From positions 24,502,317 to 24,566,316 of the forward strand of contig CM050658.1 in assembly GCA_027574665.1 (NCBI GenBank): a DNA stretch of 64,000 nt. Direction: 5' to 3'. The position numbers were made by a program, and so were the translations under genes. Shown one piece after another: positions 41,152 to 54,643 of the stretch (its first letter is position 1; each line of letters opens with the position of its first letter). Under the pieces are notes generated by a model. That model was given only the letters and a program-made list of their open reading frames with translations, was not told the DNA's origin and did no database searches. Source of the DNA: Rhynochetos jubatus. Taxonomy: Eukaryota; Chordata; Aves; Eurypygiformes; Rhynochetidae.

Positions 41152-41171
41152 AAAAAAAAAAAAAAAAAAAA
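41152..41171 (+). repeat. A20 homopolymer
   Basis: Twenty As preceded by a purine-rich aagaaaaagg. No polyadenylation signal or recognisable retrocopy precedes it. Confidence 0.9.
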
Positions 41172-42519
41172 GCAGGCTGTCTAATGAGCCAGGACAGAAG
41201 AACCTGAGAATTGCTTTCAAATCCATCACTTCTTACCCTACTGCTGAGTTTCCTCTTAATTTAAACCCTGTAGAATGAACTGAACACTTTGCTATTAAAG
41301 AGGAAAAGGAGGAAGTCCTTAAGAGCAGAGTGTGGGCAGCAGAAAAAGGAAAAGGTGGCAACACAGATCTAGCAGTCTGAAAGTTTCCAGTTAAAAAAAA
41401 AAAAACCCACAACCACAAAACAAAACCAGAATTAATAACATACCCCTTGACTCTCACCTCCAGATTTCTGAGCATTGTGAGAAGTGTTCCACTGCTACTT
41501 TAAGGATAACTTTAAAAAAGTTTCCTTCAGACATGCAGACAATCATATTCTGTATATTCTACACATTATGAGCACTGGCTCATTTGGGCTGCTGTCTGAA
41601 TTCAAACTAGTAACACAACAAACTGAGCAACTGCAACAAAGTGATTCTGAAAGACAAATACGGGTTTTACCTATAACTACAGTGGGAAGAATCTAGAACT
41701 TTTTTTTCCCCCATCAGAACAATAGCTGAGCATCTCCCTCAGGAGAAAACCTGTGTCCAGTACCAACACTGGACATATGGGCAGGGCTTGGGCAGAGCAG
41801 CCGCCCTCTCATGCCCCACCACAGTAGAGGCCTCAGCACTCTAAGGGCTCAAACAACCTTTTCTGAATTCCTCAAGGCTAAACCTGACAGTCACTAGCCA
41901 AAGGATAAGCTCCTTCTGAAAGGGCTTAACAGTTCAACTGTTCTCTACTCCGTGAAGCAGCAAAAATACCCATTTAACTATGTGACTCACTCAGGCTTTA
42001 TTCCAAAATCTAACAACCTTCACTGGGGTCACAGACACTTCTCATCATATAATCCACACAAGTTGAAGTGTCCTTATGCTGAAGTTAAGGGTGTAAGCCT
42101 GAAAAAACCTTAGGACATCAAATTTTAAGATAGTGAACAGGTTCCTTGGGGAAGGCTATGCCAAAGAAAGCTAATCCACTTAACTGGATGTAAGGCATCA
42201 CATTGCATAACCCAAATTTAGCAAAATGTCAGGGAATGGAGCAAGTTTTAGATTCACCCAAGGACTCAACCATCACAGTATCTGTGGCAGCAGACATTTA
42301 CAACATCGTACACCTGAACAAGGAGGCTCAGGGATGCTTAAGTTACACACAACAGCCCTGCTCCTCCATAGCTTCACGAGTGCAATGGCAGCAACACACC
42401 GAGTTGACAAACAATCTCATTGCTCAGTCTGCTCCACTGCATTTACAGCATTACTATTCTGAGCTTCCTCAAGACATGAGACTTGAAACTCAGAAACATT
42501 CTTCTCCATATGATTCAGG

Positions 42520-42653
42520 AGTTATCCTTCTCTGGAGACTTTCAAAAGCCACCTGGACTTGTACCAGTGTGATCAACTCTCTGTGATCCTGCTCTGGCAG
42601 GGGGCTTGGACTAGATCTCTAGAGGTTCCTTCCAACCCCTACAACTCTGTGAA
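42520..42653 (+). mobile_element. CR1 LINE 3' end, antisense to WNK3
   Basis: Reads in plus orientation with the typical CR1 3' block: a ctctggagactttcaaaagc start, then ggcagggggcttggactaga, ccttccaacccctac and an actctgtgaatt tail. Upstream sequence back to about 42400 may be a more diverged part. It is antisense to WNK3 in intron 1. Confidence 0.88.
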
Positions 42654-44860
42654 TTAGTTGGCAGATACCTACATGCTTCCTCTCCTTTTAAGGCATTCAC
42701 AATTCTTGGCTCTTTCCCGCCTTGCTGGGACACAAAGTTTTGGCTCAGGAGGCAACATTGTAATTCCATTTCAAATAATTGTAAAGCTTCTCAAGCCTAC
42801 TACTTAGCACCAAGGTTTCTAAAATAAACTTCAACCTTCAGAAGTCCAATATAACAGTACTGAGGTGGTACAACTTCTCCAGAGTAACTGAAGTTAAACA
42901 GAACCAATCAAGAAATGAGAGTTGCTCAATTTGTTTTTCTGTTAAGAAAAAAACTCTTAAGTTTAACTTGTAACATCTTAATAAAGTGTGAAGAACAGTC
43001 AGCTTAAAAGGCTTCAATACAGATTTTGTCTTTGGCACAGCTGGAATCACAGTACCTGAAGGAGCAGACACAGTGACAAGGACCTTTCTCACCCTCAGAG
43101 CTTTAGATGCATCACCTTTGCCAATACATACACAGTGCACACCCATCAACTGACTGTTATTTTACTGCAATGCCATGACTAGAATCCTGCTCAGAAGCAA
43201 CAAAAGCACTAAGTCAGACAAAACAGGAGAGCAGACGAGATTGCATCCACTGCCATGCAGCCAGCAAAGCAGTAGATGCAATGGTTTAAGAAGGCATTCT
43301 CGAGTGCAGCCACACTGATTGTGGTCAGCTGCTTTAGCTCTTGTGATGAGAATTTGTTGGTTTATTATTGCAGCTACTCTGGGCTTCTGCAGTTAAGTGT
43401 TTACAAAGTGCTTCTGCAGGAATAAACCCCGTCAGTGTGTGTTCGTATTGCATCTCAGGCACAGCACCCCCAGCCACATATACAACCTGGCTGGCTTACA
43501 GCTCCATTACTTCACCTTTCATAGAAATAAGCATTAATTGGGTTAGGGTTATACAATGTACCCTTCACTATGAAAGGCAATCTAACAGATAATAAACAAG
43601 AGGTAAGAGAGAAACTGTAAGCTACCTTTTCTTCATTAATCTTCCTAGCTTTCCTGTGCAAATCAGATAACTACATGCTCAGTTTCAAGCATCAAATCCC
43701 TAAAAGATATTCACTTATTCTGGAAGGAAAAAAAATAATTCCCAATTAGTACTCTATATCCTTGCTTTTGGTGAATTACACACCCATTCAGAGAGACTGG
43801 ATTAAAGTGATGTTTGCAGCAGAAAGTAAATGTTTTCCTATCTGTAAACCATATTTCTGCTAGTCTAACACATGTATGCTTGCTGTTTCTCCCTACTTGT
43901 TGCAGGCAGAGTGAACAAGTACCTCTCTTTGTTAATATAAAGTTTATCCCTTCATTAAATACCTTACTGGGGAACACCATCAAAGACTAGAATTAGGAAG
44001 TAAATGTGTTAACAAAAAGCTTATGAATGAAGTTGCTGGAATGACACCCAAATTAACAGCAGGAACATGTTCTGTTAGACCTCTCCAAGCATCATATCCT
44101 CCAGGTTGTAACATATGGGCTCTAGAGTCTCTGAAAGTTAGACAAGCAAGAGATTGGCTTTCACTTGAGTCTTTAGAAGGTTTTAAAGAAAGATTAACAA
44201 CTGAGGACAAGTTTCTTGCTGACTTACTTGTGAGTATCTAACAGATTTGGGAGTAAACTACATCCTCAATCCATGAGGAAAGGGAATCAAATGAAAGAAA
44301 TAAGAAAAAAAAATTATCTTTTACACAACAATGTCTATAATCATGTAGGAGCAGGGTGTGAAGCACAGCTGCTACTACACTAGAAAGTTGTGCTGCTTTG
44401 CTGTTTCATTTTTTAAGTTCCTCCATTGAAGTCTTGAATTTTCAGTAACATTTATTAAAATAAGCTACTTTAAACACTTCTTAAATAGCAGTGACTTAAG
44501 AATAAACTCACACTTCCTAGCTAGCAAGCCTGGGCCACAGTATTGCTGATTTCAGGCAGCCAAACAAATTTTCATCTCACTCTGAAAATAACCTTTGCTA
44601 TTTTGAGAGATCCCTCCCCAGCCCTGACAGGTTCAAGCTGTCCACTTGCTAAGGACCTGGAATGCCCTCTCCCCTCCTGCCCCCACATTTGTATAAGCAA
44701 GTCTCCTTCCCTGACACACAACTTGGATATCTCACCTAGACTCCTTGGCCTTCTGTGTCTAGTTAGCCTATAAGTAGATGCTTTGGTGGTTTTTTTAGTT
44801 TGCCTTTTTTGTTTTTTAATGCTTAAACTCACATAAGCAAAATTAAATAGTCATCAGTAA

Positions 44861-44904
44861 ATACAGCTAACAGGACAAAGTCATACAGCTAACAGGATAA
44901 AGTT
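44861..44904. repeat. 22-nt tandem duplication
   Basis: Two adjacent 22-nt copies of atacagctaacaggacaaag plus two bases, differing at two positions (44861-44882 and 44883-44904). A small local duplication in intron 1. Confidence 0.9.
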
Positions 44905-47254
44905 CTCATTTTGGAACAGATTAAGGTCTGTCTGGTGAGGACAGAAGCAAGCAGGAGCAGTGGGTCAGCAAATGAGAGAAGGGGTCATCTGTCATGCAGA
45001 TGCTGTAATATCTCCTACCTGTATTAATGATGAAGACAAGGAAACTGAAGAGGCACTTCTGACACAGGAACAGAAATCAAATAACTAAATCAGCAGAATG
45101 AACATCTGTTCATATCATTACATTTTCAAATCTGCATGCCAAATCTGTACATTTGCTCATGCACCATAGCTACTCTTCTAGTCAGAGATCCCTTTGAGGT
45201 GTGATGTTAGCCATGGGATCCATGGACATCTTTGTCCTATGTAGCTGTCTATTGTTTTATTATGAATTTATGACTGTAAGTGTAGTTCTGGTCTGCCCTA
45301 CAGTCACAAGTTCGATAGTGAGATACACACCTTGGTGGGAATAGATGGCAGCCTTCCTGGACATCCTGCAGTGTAAGCAAAGAGCTTGCTTTGCTCCTGC
45401 AGTGAACTTGAGACATATTAGCTGGTATCGGCCTGTGATTTTCAACTCATTGATTACAGTATGGTCAGTATCACCTCTTTAGGGAAATGTCACAATTTTG
45501 CAAAAGTTTTCAAATTATTAAAATTCAAATGCCTTTAGAAACAAAGATGAACAATAACACATTTTAGAAAAAGAAAAATTTTTTATTTAAAGTTAAAATT
45601 TCACTCATTTAGTGCAATAACCTTTTGCATTTCACATTAAGACTCATCTAATCCACTATCAAACGCATGTAGTATTTCTCCCAAAGACACAAAGGGGAGC
45701 AAAACCAGGCTCAGACCTGCAGCAGTTTGGACTGCGAAGAATGAGATACTCCTGAAGTAGCTGCTCTCATATACCAGCTCTGTGCCTTTATTACTATTAT
45801 TATACCTACCCTATATATTTTTAATAGCATTGAGAATGTTTTATTCCCATACACTGTACATTCAATTATAAGCACGTATCATTTAAAGTGATCCTAAAGC
45901 AGCAAACCTGCTTTCTGTGGACAGACAGCAGATGCCATTAGACAACCTGCAAATCAGGAAAAAAAATTTTACAGCTTCGCTACATATCAGCATTGAGCCA
46001 ACATTTTTCTTCACTAAGTCACCCTCAGTGAAATTGCAGCCTGCTATGTTAACTGTATTAGTGAAGCACAGCAAGGTTTCTCAGCAGTAGCTCATTTTCC
46101 AAATGCATACAAAGCCGTCCTTGCACTCAAGGATGCTCACAACTCACTGAGCTATGGAACAGGCTAAGAGGTTTGCTTATTTGCCCAAGTCACTGCTAGA
46201 AATCTACAGAAAATTAGGAGCTGCATTTGTCCTTTATGGCCAATTCTGGCACTGTAAAAAGGTCAGCTTGCTTTTTGCTGGATGCAGGTATAGCTTGCTA
46301 CTTTTTAAGTTGCTTAAGGGACATGTCAAAGTCTTAGGACAGAGGAACAATCAGATTCACATCTTTTACTGAAGGTCAGAACACAAAACACTCGTAAGGT
46401 GCAGGATGAAAGGGAATCAACACCTCAAATCATAAATCTAAACCCAAGAGACATGAAAACACCCAAGAAACCCAACACTGTGGGCAGAGGCCATGCTTTA
46501 CAGGCAAAAACCTCCCAACACAGCTGCACTATAACTTACGGTTAAACAAAAAAGTTCGTCACAAGCAATTGAATTAATTGCAGGTAGCACCCCATTAACT
46601 CTTAATTACCTTGCTTCACAGGTTCCTCATAAGCTTGTAATTTTAGATGAAACACCAGAAACAGTCCAGGCTTGCCTCACAAGATGACTTTTTCAAAAGA
46701 AACTGAAAGCAGTGTGAAAAAAGCTGGACAAGCCCCATGACATCAGATCACCTCTGCTACAGAAATGAAAAAAACCAAACCTCCAAAAAATCCATTTTAG
46801 ACATGTCATGAGAATTTAGGTTCAAAAGTGAATTCCAGAAAATACCAAAATACCAATGTTCATTAAAGTTAATGCAACAGTTTGTGCTGGTTTTAAAAAG
46901 CATTATGCTTCATGTAATTAATTTCATCCACAAACACAGTATTTGGGCATGTAAAACATCCAACACTACAAGATGTAGTGCCTCAAACAGATGAGGACAA
47001 ATTCCGATGTGCCTATAATCCTGGTCCTATATCCCACCCACAGCAGGCTCCTACTGCTGTCTTCATTTCTAAGGGGTTTGGAAGAATAAGAGTTGCAGAC
47101 TGGAAGACTCAGAAGGCACAGATACCACCAAGTACACTGGCTGATGCCTTTGTAATGTTAGTAACTGTGGTCATGAATTATCCTTGTTTTGGTGCTAGAC
47201 TTGTATCTACACCACAGGCAGACAGAGGAAGAGGTGGCTCCAGCCATCTGACCT

Positions 47255-47345
47255 AGCGGAAGGTGTCCCTGCCCACATCAGGGGTGTGGAATTAGATGGT
47301 CCTCAAAGTCCCTTCCAAGCCCAACCATTGTGATTCTATGATTCC
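47255..47345 (+). mobile_element. CR1 LINE 3' end, short fragment
   Basis: Plus-orientation CR1 tail: a gcggaaggtgtccctgccca start, then ggaattagatggtcctcaaa, and a terminal attgtgattctatgattcc with the CR1 8-bp 3' repeat. Only about 90 bases survive. Antisense to WNK3. Confidence 0.88.
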
Positions 47346-48536
47346 TTGAAGACTCAGTCCTCCTGGCCTGAATGGCAACAGCAAGACTGAAGAGACCCGT
47401 CACTGCTACCAAAAGCACATGTCAGGAAGAGAGGAGATGCTGCTGCCCTCAGAGGGCTGGCATTCCCCAGAATGACACAGGTGCAGCATGACAGACAAAA
47501 CCTGTCTCCCGAGCAGAGCAGCAGCCAGGTGCTTGCATGCAGAAGAAAAAAAAAAAACCATGGCTTCTCTCTTTCAGCTTCTCTTGCTCTAATGCAATTT
47601 TCAAATTAACTTATTCTATGGTTATGAAATCCCCCTCAGTTTCTCTTTGCTTACACTTGCTAAGCATAAGTGTTGTCTTTCCCAGACGAGAGGGACTGCT
47701 ATTCCTCAGCTAGGGTGGGCCTCTCGGGCAGAAGTCCTACAACCTTCCTCAGCCTTCCAAGGTAAACTGAAAACTTTGCTATTTAACCCCTGTTACCCTT
47801 CAGCATGTAAATGTTACTGCTCATCTGGCTAATAAGCTTTGCCAGCCAAAATTAACCCAGCACAAAGAACAAGCAGAACAATGCAAGTTTTATTTAACTT
47901 TGCCCTGACAAATTTAATCTGAGCATGTCTTGTGTAGCATTCAACCCTGCCTAACAGACCAATTTCATTTTCATCCCATTATTGCTACCATTTCCCATCC
48001 TACTGTAACTTAGGAATTCAGTACTTCCACCTGTAAAACACAGTTAAATATTCTTATCAGTGAGTTAACCATAATCCACCAGTAACCCTAAACAGAGAAT
48101 AGGATGCTCATCTAGTCACAAACACTCAAAAAGAATAAAACGGTTTCACTGTAACGTGAGTGCAGCCATGTAACATGTACCTTCTGGCATCACAGGTGTT
48201 CTGGACAGTGTTATGTCAAAATGGTAAATCCGCTAAAACCCATCAGAAATGTTTGCATGGCTGTACAGTTTCAGTAAAACATTTTGGAAATAATTAAAAT
48301 TTTCTTTGCAGCAGTAGCAAAGATGAGTACCTAAACCAGATTCACTTCTATCTGCTGACACCTTATAAACAGAAGAACATAGATGTGACACATATATGAC
48401 TATTAAATATTTTCACTTCATATTAGTTTATCATTCTTGAATATGCTATTTTAGAAAAGTCGCTTAAAACAAGCCATTCTCTTTGAAACTTACATTTAAC
48501 CAGAAATGCAGTAACTTGCATTTATATATTGGAATG

Positions 48537-48578
48537 TTACAAGTGTGATAATACTGAAATATATTATCACACTTGTAA
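48537..48578. repeat. 17-bp perfect inverted repeat
   Basis: TTACAAGTGTGATAATA at 48537-48553 and its exact reverse complement at 48562-48578 surround an 8-nt loop. The outward flanks do not extend the pairing. Origin unknown: possibly a fold-back remnant of a small DNA transposon or a local inverted duplication. Confidence 0.92.
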
Positions 48579-50408
48579 TGGAGATTATTCAAGTCAGAAC
48601 ATATATTTCCTGCCTCCAAAACTAAGCCTCTGGAACTGTGTTGGATCCCCTAGTCAACCACAGGTTAAGCAGCCTTACCAATCCTAGAAGATACCCACAC
48701 TGAGCATGTCTTCAGACACAGTCTCTTATTACAGATTAAGAACACTGATTTTAGTAAACTACCTCAAAAATTTTGAAATTGGTAAAAAATAAAACCCCAC
48801 CAAAACTACAAAACACCCCAAGACTGCCCACCAAACCAGAGAGCTGGACTAACAACCATTTAACAGCCCTGCTTGCAGCAGGCTGGAGAAAGGGTCATTT
48901 TCAGTTCTTCAAATCATGGTTCTTACATAGCAATTAATGCATCTTTAATTTAATCACTCTTCTTACAAAATCCACCTTGTGTCACATAAAAGCAGAAATA
49001 AAATCCATTTATCCCTTGTTCCTGTCCATCCAGTGCAGCATAATACTTGAAGACCTTAAAACACATCAGCAAAGCAGAGCTGAGACCAAGAGAGCACTGA
49101 GACCATCAGGAGGTCCCCTTGGTCTCAGTAGCCAGGGCTGCCACAGCTGCCCTGAGCTCTCCATGAGGGAGAACAACTTGTACCTTCTGTCTCCATTATC
49201 ACTTCAGTGACTGCAGACATTACTTACCTGGACATACTCTATTTTCTTCCTGGAGAACAGCTGTCTTGCTGCACAAGCCAGGCAAGCATGGAAAGCTTGG
49301 CCATGCAGCCTTCAATCTAAGTTCAGCATCTTATAACTTTTCACTTGTTTTCATAAAAAAATAAGACTGAACAAGTGCATGTGTGTCTACTTAGATATAT
49401 GCTTAACAATTCTACTGAGAAAAAGGAATATAAGATAGCTAAACAATAGAAAAGTGATAGGTCTTTGGACAGACCTTGATTTAAACCCTAATAGTGGCTT
49501 AATTGATCCTGGAGAGAATTTTTTCCATTCTTTACTCACACTATGGCTTGCTGACATACCCATACCTAGTCATTTACTTCTTCTGTGCCCACATTTCACA
49601 TCTCTAGGACACAAAAAACACTAAGTACTTCCTCAGTACATGCTGTATATCTATGGATAAGTAACACCATAACCAGCAGCATCACAAACTCTTCCTCCTC
49701 CCTACTTACTTCTGTTTGAATCTGCTAGGGACATTTTTGGGAGCTCATTGGAAGAGAATGCAGGGAAACAGACCTCTAATATGACTTGCTGTTTCTGTTT
49801 TAAAGAAAAGCATTGCAGAGGGCCATGTTATTGCAAATACCCAACTTAAACTCTTGCATCTGGAAAGTCAAGAGTCTGAGGCCTTGGAGCTGCCCCAGAA
49901 ACACTCTGCTCTAGTTCCATCCCTGCTCCACAGCATGCAGCACTTAAAGGACCAACTGCTTCCTGCAGTTGGAAATAAGATTCAAAAGAAAAGATATTTG
50001 GGAAGGATACAGTGCAAAGGAAAAAGCTAATAGGCCATCTTTTTGCCTGCAATAGCTCAGACTAGAAACAAGCATTCCCTGTAGCATGTTTGCAAAACTC
50101 TTAGAAAGCAGGGGCAGAGACCTTTCACTGCTACAAAGACACTTTGCAGACTGGCATATCCCTGCTCGTGAACACTAAAGTAGTAATTTATCTGGAAACT
50201 GGTTGGAAATGTCTTACTTGGGAACCTTTGTAAATGCTGAGAACTCATTTTTTGTGCATTCCTAACACCACTTGACAACCTGTTAGAAAACACCCAGAGG
50301 CAAATGCTGCACCCCCTGCCAGGATTCATTAATCAACGTCTCCAGTAAGGGTTAAGAATTCAGCTGCAAGCAACCCATTTGTAACAAAATGTCCTTTTTC
50401 TTTCTTTT

Positions 50409-50775
50409 CATAGAACAGTTTGGATTGAAAGGAAAAGACGATCTAGTTCCAACCCCCACCCCACCCCCCATGGGCAGGGACACCCTCCACTAGACCAGGT
50501 TGCTCCAAGCCTCATCCAGCCTGGCCTTGGACACTTCCAGGGATGGGGCATCCACAGCTTCTCTGGGCAACCTGTCCCAGTGCCTCACACCACCCTCTCT
50601 GGGAAGAATGTCTTCCCGATATCCAAACTAAATCTCACCTCCTTCAGTTCAAAGCCATTACCCCTTGTCCTGCCACTACATGCCCTTGTTAAAAGTCCCC
50701 CCCAGCTCTTCCTTGTACATTCCCTTTAGGTAGCGAAAGGCAGCTATAAGGTCTCCCCAGAGCCTTCACTTCTTT
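50409..50775 (-). mobile_element. CR1 LINE 3' fragment
   Basis: Begins with a shortened reversed tail (catagaacagtttgg) and carries the same block as the copies at 30852 and 36241 (ccactagaccaggttgctcc and gggcaacctgtcccagtg). It ends near agagccttcacttc. It is 5'-truncated and sense to WNK3, in intron 1. Confidence 0.92.
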
Positions 50776-53195
50776 CCCTCCTGTAAAGCTTGATATTCTA
50801 GAGCTCTGCCCAAATGAGCATGTTTTAGCTGACAATCTAGTGTTGTAAACTATTTTGCTAAAAGTCTAATTTCCTATTCCTTGAAGAGCAAAGCATGAAA
50901 GGGTAATGTCAACATGGGTTTATGAAAAACAGACCTTGGCCACATTCCAATTAGATTACATGTTTGGGTTGATAAAGATAATAGCATTGACATAATAAAC
51001 TCGGATTTCTGCAATGCATTTTCTTCACATTAAGAAAGAATAAGAATGAAGAAGAAAATATCCATTTACATAAATTGATTAAAAATGTGGGTAAGCAATT
51101 AGTCACAAAAAAAAAAATCAAGTTCCACATATAAAAATACACATCCTTTATTATCAAGAGGTTCTGCAGGGCTTAGGTTTTGCTAGAACAATGTGATTTG
51201 TAATTTTATGAAGAACTGTGAAAAAAGCCCATCGTTACTAATGAATTTTACACTTTGAAAAGAATTAGGAGAGTGTTGAAGCAAAGAGACAACAGGTCAC
51301 AAACAGAGACCATGATGCTTGTGTATGCCAGATGCAGGCAGCCTAACAATGTTTGGCTGACAGGAGGTTGCATAACACAGTAGAGACATCAGCTGGTGCA
51401 GGGGCTGGAGAGCCAGCCTTGCCAAGCCTCAATCCCAAAACATGCCCCTCAGCACAGAACTAGTTTTAAGGATGGGCCATGAGAATCATTAAAAAGAGTT
51501 GGGCCATGCTGGCCATAACTAAGGAGTCAAGTCTGCACAGTTTATCTGAGAGTGGCTAAGGGATTATCAGAGATTCATCCAAGAAACTCCTATGAACCAA
51601 GGTACATAGGAGATTCAGTTTAGATGATCAGGTATTACTTTCTGACTGGAAGTCTGTGAGGTAGTTGTGTTATAGTCATACTTAGGTTATGAGCAACATG
51701 TTCATGGTTAAGGTCCTGAAATACCAATTCAAATACTAGTTATCAAATGTAAATAAGATGGTTCAAATCTTGGCTAGACAGGACCTCGGAAAACATGAAG
51801 TTAGCAGCATGAAGTCTAAACAAACACATGTAATGCTTAGTGATAGAGTTCCTGTGGTGCATCCTGACAAGAGTTTGAAAATCAGATAAGCAGAAAAACC
51901 TCAGTCAAAAGCCATTCCTTTAACCATATCTTGCACTGGCAGATTCACAACTGGTGGGCATACATACATTTCTTAAATGACTGTGTTCAGACCCCTTGAT
52001 CACAGCTGTTTAATGAGCTAAGATCTCTAGCCTACAGAATTATTCATTTTATGTGACACAAGGAGTGTTTCACATACTGTATTTAACAGCAGACATTCAG
52101 AGATGCTACAGAAAGCAGTATTAACCAAAAACTAGGAGAAAAGCACGCCATACATAATTTTATGAAAGATTTCAAGAACAGAATACTTAGAAGACTTTCA
52201 AATGAGAAAATTAGGTTATGGAAAAGAATGGCCCAGTAGTTCGGGCTTCAAACTCAGATTTCATTGACTAGTGCAAGGAGAAGATACTGTTGGTACAGAG
52301 ACATTATTTGCCAAAAAGGCCTTGTTATATGTATAATCACATTGTTTCCCACATTCATAAAACCCCAATACTAGTTAGAAAAACATACAGCAACCTCTGT
52401 TCTTTCTCCCTTCCCCAAAATTATCTGCAAACAGAAAAAAAAAAAAGGCTCAGCCAGCTTTTCTGTACAAACTCCCTTTCACAGGAGTTATATGAAGATG
52501 ACACTGTTGTTGGCTCTCTCACACACTCTGTAATGATGTGTACCTATGCAAAGTGAACAGAAACTCTTGTCAAGTTAGCTAGTGTTTGACTTCAAGCACA
52601 CTAACAAGGTACTACAGAACTGAAGGTCCCACCCACAGAAGTCAGCAAAAATATTTACTCTCTATTAATGTCAGTAAATAAAAAGACTAAAATCTCTTTG
52701 ATTGAAATCACTGAAAAAAGCAACAATATTGCACACAAATATCATTAATTTGACTGACACCACCTGATCTGACTGCTTGGTTGTTGGTTTGTTTGTTTTT
52801 GTTTTTTTAAACAAATTCACTGGCTGCAAAACTTAGGACTGAAGAGCCATTTGGTTCAATGCATATTAAACAAAATGATTCTGTATTCAATACATGAATA
52901 ATATTACTGCTAAACATTTTAACTGCTTATAAAATACAAAATACAGCATAGCTAAAACCTTTACTAGAAGTTAGGAAAAGTTACCTGGGAACACTGCCTA
53001 GTTTTTGTATGATTTTAAAATGCTTTATAATTATTCTTTAAACTTTCAAAAATGCAGGTATTTCATCTCTCTGAGATTTTCCTATTAATAAAGACCAGTC
53101 AATATGCCCTTTTAAGACTGCAAATGATGGTCTCTTTGAAGTCCCTGTGGCTTGCACAGCATGAAAGCTTTTACCTGGTATGAAACAACAGCTTA

Positions 53196-53255
53196 ATTAC
53201 CGGTGATTAAGAATCAGCAATTCAAGTGATATTCTTTTTAATCACCAGCAGTAAT
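53196..53255. repeat. Imperfect inverted repeat
   Basis: Complementary blocks ATTAC, GGTGATTAA and GAAT on the left match ATTC, TTAATCACC and GTAAT on the right, separated by one-sided internal gaps of about three bases, around a loop of about 16 nt. Confidence 0.65.
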
Positions 53256-54626
53256 GGATACTGACTGTAAAGAACCTAAAGCCTGTAACTGTGTTTCCCA
53301 CAGTCCCTAGGATAAGTGACAGGTAAGTACACAGAAGGGTTTAATCTGTCAACAAGTTATTGTTCACTCACAGGGAAAATGGTCCTCATACAGAAAAATG
53401 AAAGCAGAGTAGACTGGAAAAAACCCACAACAGTATGCTAGGCCAAGAGGGACAAAAAAGTTCAGAAAACACATTAAAGAAATTAGCGTGCAACTTGGAG
53501 CCATTTATCATAGTGCACACACGCAGCTCTGTCAACAGGTTTCACTCACAAAAGCTGTGTGGGATTCCTCAGCCTTCATACTAGTTTCCAAGTGAAAGCT
53601 TTATTATAAATACTGCACAGTGCATTAGTGTTCATTTCTCAGCCATGCAAGGACCACAAAGGGTTTTACAGATGCTAATTTTGCAGGAGGGGAAAGATGC
53701 AGGGAGAAATCACAGCCAGTCTGAACTCATTTGATCTGTCCTTTTCTGCAACAGTTGCACTGTTGTGTATATGACTAGTCTCTTATGTAATTGGCCAGAG
53801 CCCATCCCGCAAGATTGGTTGCCCAGTACATGTTGGATTTACTGTGCATGTACAGCCCGACTAAGAGACACCCACTTGAGAGCTGGTCAGAACACAGATC
53901 GGCCACTTGCCTCAGGTCCCAAGACATCACGCATGTTCCAGACCAAAGTATATGGACTCACAGGGGACATACCCAAGGAAAACCTGGACAATTGACAATT
54001 CTGCTGATCTTGCAGGGAAGAGTGCAGAAACTCTATTTTCTTCCTTCTGGTAAGAACCACACCACCAAGCTCTCAATCCTATAAATCATTACCCTGTTAG
54101 CATGCCAGGCAGCACCAGATTGGACATATGACACTTATCTGACTTGTTTAACACCATCTGCCTTCACATCCAAAAGAACAGTTGAAATCATATAGATGCT
54201 GCATCACCCTCCTCATAATGGCATGAGTGGAAGTGATTCATGCCATTATTAAACAGTACTGTTCATGTTCTGCTAACCAAAAATGGGTGCTCAGGCTTCT
54301 ATTAAGAAAACACCATCAAGGTCCATTGGTTTACTTTTATCCTGAAACAGGAGCATATGGAAAGTCATCCCACAGGGATCAGGGATATTCTCCTAAACAG
54401 ATGTTCTTGCCATAGGAAACATGTACAAGGAAAGTAGGCGTGATTGATGAGATGACACACAAACATAAACCTCTGCCTCCGCAGGAACACCATTTCCACT
54501 CAATTCTTGCACTACATCAAAGCTTTAAATGAAAGAAAAGCAATCATATCTTTGACAGAAAGACAGGAAGGGAGAAGGGCAAATGCACACTTATTTTGTG
54601 TCCTTACAGAAACAATACTGTGCGTT

Positions 54627-54643
54627 AAAAAAAAAAAAAAAAA
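54627..54643 (+). repeat. A17 homopolymer
   Basis: Seventeen As in intron 1; no retrocopy recognised upstream. Confidence 0.9.

Noticed and set aside
53765-54084. Possible LTR or retrocopy giving plus-strand frames of 76 and 97 codons
   Set aside because: No terminal repeats, primer-binding site, poly-A tail or recognisable protein could be identified.
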